Assembly (NCBI GenBank): GCA_026770575.1
Contig: MU657200.1
Span: 284,253-348,252, forward strand
Direction: 5' to 3'
Length of the DNA stretch: 64,000 bases
DNA from: Pelagophyceae sp. CCMP2097
Lineage: Eukaryota > Sar > Pelagophyceae
Shown here: positions 61,473-64,000 of the stretch, one piece after another
Layout of the letters: each line of letters begins with the position of its first letter
Numbering within the stretch: the first letter of the stretch is position 1
Position numbers and translations under genes: made by a program
The notes under the pieces: model-generated
What the model was told of the DNA's origin: nothing
The model's input: the letters and a program-made list of their open reading frames with translations, nothing else
Databases searched by the model: none

Positions 61473-63806
61473 ATGCGTCGCCGCGGTGATTTCGAGTCGA
61501 ACTACACTCGCGCTCTCCCAGAGCCCTGGGCGCGCCGTCTCGTGGACTACGGCCGGCTCAAGGGCCTCGTCGCTTCCGATTTAGAGCAGTTCGATGCCGC
61601 CTTGGCCGACGAGATCGAGGGCGCCGTCCTCTTTGCGCTGTCCAAGCTCGGCGACGTGGCCGCGAGCCTCCTCGACGGCCAGGCGAACCTCCGCACGCTC
61701 GCGCTCGTGCTGCGCTACATCGAGCTCACCTTCGTCGCGGCGAGGCGCATCCTCAGCAAGCGAGACCATTACGTCGCGACGGGGGCCCTCGAGGCACAGC
61801 CGCGCGCCGCCGAGGGCGCGTGCTACACGGCGCTGGCAGCGGACCCGCGGCTGCCGCGCGCGGTGTCCTTCTTCGGCGTCGGCGCGACGACGTTCAAGCA
61901 CCGGCCCCGCGCCCTGGATGGCCTGGAAGCCCTTGAGAAGCCGTGGCTCGCGATTCTGGCTGCGGCGGAGCGCGCGGGCCGGCCCGACTCGGGCGGCGCT
62001 TTACTGCGCGCCGCGGCGGAGCGCGCCGGCGACCGCGCCCTCGCGGCGAAGAAGGCGCTGCACAGCGTCACTCTGCGGAAGATGTTCACTGTGGACGTGG
62101 ACGCGGCTCTCGCGGACGCCGCGTTTTGCGACGCCGAGGACTTCCCCGTCGAAGACGCAGAGTTGCGGCCGTGCGTGCGGCCGCGCCGGCCGCGCGGCGA
62201 GTTCCGCAGGTCCGTCGGCCTCTGGTGCCAGCACGGCGGCGTTTTTCTCTACGCGGCTTCAGTCTATACGATTGCCCCGACGGCGATCCATTACTGCCAC
62301 GCCCTCGGCGCGCACTCCGCATACGCGTCCGTCCTCCTCGGCGCGTCGCAGCTCGCGTCGCTCGGTTCGAGCTTGACTTGCGCGAGGCTGAATGAGAAGT
62401 GTGGGTACAAGGTGCCTTTGGTTGTGGGGTCACTCACGTGCTGCGTCGCGAATCTCCTCTACGCTTCGGTCCCCATGCTCTTCCCGACGTCCGTCGAGGG
62501 CAGCGAGCGCCACCTCACGGCGGGGCTCGCGCTCGCCGTCCTCGCGCGCGCGCTGCTGGGCTTTGGGTCGACGGAGCCCGTGAATCGAGCCTACCTCGCC
62601 AAAGTACCCCCCGCCGCGCTCCGCATCGCCCAGGCCGCCAGGTGCGCTTCGGAAGAGGGACGACGGAGCCCTGCCTCGGAAGAGCCATTCTGTGGTATCT
62701 GACTCAACGCCTCTCTGTCTAGGTTCGTCTCGGCCCAAGCTCTGGGTCAGGGCACTGGGCCGCTCACGTCCGCGTACTTCGGTGAGTTTTGTGCCACGAG
62801 GGGCACTGAAGACACGCTGTTCTGCATTGTCTCACTGCGGGGCACCGAGGACACGCTGCTCGGCAGGCACGACGCTTGCTTCATGGCACAAGTCGCCCGG
62901 TTCGATCTTCACGCGCCTCACGGCGGGGCCCGTCGTCTTTGGCGCCCTCTTCGGGCTGCACGCACTCCTTCTCCTCTTCTTTTTCGAGGACCCGCCCGCG
63001 GCGGCCGCGTTGCGGCAGCGGCCGGCGCAGGCGCGGTCGCCCGCGCGGCCGACAAACCGCGACGAAAGCGACGACGACGACGAGGGCAAGACGTACGACA
63101 ACGCCGGCGGGCGGCAGCCGCTTCGCGCTGCTTTCGCGGGCATCGTCGTTCTCGAGTTCGCCCGCGAGTGCCTGCTGGCGTCGACGGCGACCATGTGCCT
63201 GCAAGCGTTTAATTGGAAGTCGAAGCGCGCAGGGGCGCTGTTGGGGGCTTTGTGCTTTTTGACCATTCCAGCGGCGGCGGCGCTGGAGCGCGCGTCGGCG
63301 CGCGTCGACGACCGCGTCCTCTTCACGACGAGCCTCTACGTCACGCTCGCGGGGAGCGTCGCCATGGTCTCCTGGCCCGCGCTGAAATCGCCCATACCGC
63401 TCTACGTCGCAGGTGAGCTTCAAGGGGCCGGCTTCACGGCTTCGGGCGAGAGGAGCAGCTTTTTGCGAGGCATGGGCCTTCTTATCTTTTCGACTTAGCT
63501 TCGTGCGTCGTCTTCGTGGGCTCTGCTGCCATGGAGTCTTCATCTATGGCGTTGGTCGCGGCGCTGTCGTCGTCTGACGCGGGCCTCGTCGTGACGCTCC
63601 TTGGGGTGGTGGGCACGACCCTCGGCGACATGCACGTCTTCGCGGCGGTGACAGTGTTCTCCGACGAGGGCTGGTTCGACGCTTCGTCTCTGAATACGTT
63701 CATCTGGCTCCCCGCGGCCTTTTTGCTCATGCTCACGGGTGGATTCGCGCACCGCACGTTTTCCACGCACGCAAGCACCAAGGGCACCACCCTCGCCGAG
63801 CGTTGA
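61473..63806 (+). CDS. SPX-MFS transporter (vacuolar phosphate / PHT5 type)
   Basis: Exons 61473-62641, 62723-62781, 62867-63412 and 63499-63806, 693 residues. The first 210 residues are an SPX domain in degenerate form: PWARRLVDYGRLKGLVAS at the start, then ALVLRYIELTFVAARRILSKRDHY, and AKKALHSVTLRKMF with the Lys cluster that would bind inositol pyrophosphates. An MFS membrane region follows: VGLWCQHGGVFLYAASVYTIAPTAIHY, LLGASQLASLGSSL, GFGSTEPVNRAYLAKVPP, FVSAQALGQGTGPLTSAYF. Such proteins move phosphate across the tonoplast, governed by phosphate status through the SPX domain. An acidic linker (NRDESDDDDEGKTYDN) sits between MFS halves. A 40-base phrase is duplicated in the second intron. 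Ends with GGFAHRTFSTHASTKGTTLAER. Confidence 0.85.
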
Positions 63807-64000
63807 ACCGCGCGCCGCGACACCCGCTCCGACGCCCGGCGCGCATTTCACTCGTAACGGCGCGCAGATGTGGCTGGAGCAATAGAATTATTACAAGAGC
63901 GCGCCGGAGGCACACGGAGGACCCGAAGGATACAGCCAAATCCCATTGCAATGCCCACGTAAATAATTGAAATTATTTAACTAATCGCTGAACTTTCAAA

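Overview
This window reads as nuclear DNA of a GC-rich eukaryotic alga with a secondary, red-derived plastid. A pelagophyte or similar stramenopile such as Aureococcus is my best guess, but the sequence does not settle the species. Most genes carry short spliceosomal introns of about 43-140 bases. Their 5' splice sites are mostly GTGCGY or GTGAGN, and the 3' exon nearly always starts with G. Several proteins begin with a signal peptide followed by an AFAP or AFSAP motif, the hallmark of import into a complex plastid. Centrin, a cycloartenol-type oxidosqualene cyclase, an OSCA/TMEM63 channel, an SPX-MFS transporter and WD40 proteins are all eukaryotic. No operons, tRNA, rRNA, CRISPR array or intact transposon was recognised. 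Exon boundaries were derived by hand from splice sites, frame and family conservation.

Layout. 0-6 kb: the end of a Q-rich protein, two tandem NodH-like sulfotransferases, and a DUF1295 + EXPERA (TMEM97/EBP-like) fusion. 6.5-10.8 kb: a six-exon endonuclease/exonuclease/phosphatase protein with a long helical C-terminus and a minisatellite in one intron. 10.8-18.2 kb: a repeat-bearing basic protein, a two-S1-domain protein, a lysophospholipid acyltransferase, a small zinc-ribbon protein and a bacterial-type MHS transporter. 18.5-24 kb: a secreted serine hydrolase (class C beta-lactamase fold) and its broken paralogue on either side of an antisense glycosyltransferase-like gene, then a polytopic membrane protein. 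24-32.6 kb: a plastid-type DEAD-box helicase, a decayed WD40 gene, a small membrane protein, cycloartenol synthase and an ALKBH6-like dioxygenase. 33.8-38.3 kb: small membrane and targeted proteins, a methyltransferase-like gene and a coiled-coil protein. 38.4-47.2 kb: a ten-exon OSCA/TMEM63 channel, a long WD40 protein, a plastid DoxX-like protein and a PhyH dioxygenase. 47.5-50.8 kb: two intact WD40 genes flanking centrin. 51-57.9 kb: a disordered protein, an M20 amidohydrolase, a repeat-rich basic protein, a CREST-superfamily 7TM protein and a SelK-like protein. 58-64 kb: a targeted protein of unknown function, a fucose-pyrophosphorylase-like protein and the SPX-MFS transporter.

How the genes relate. 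Two loci concern sterols: cycloartenol synthase makes the first cyclic sterol, and the DUF1295-EXPERA fusion joins two families that act on or bind sterols. The three WD40 genes at 26.6, 47.5 and 49.7 kb share a head domain and nearly identical blades, so they form one expanding and decaying local family. The strongest leads are the sterol-related fusion, the WD40 family, the intron turnover between tandem paralogues, and the splice-site peculiarities (GTGCGY donors, several GC-AG introns, repeats that contain splice sites).
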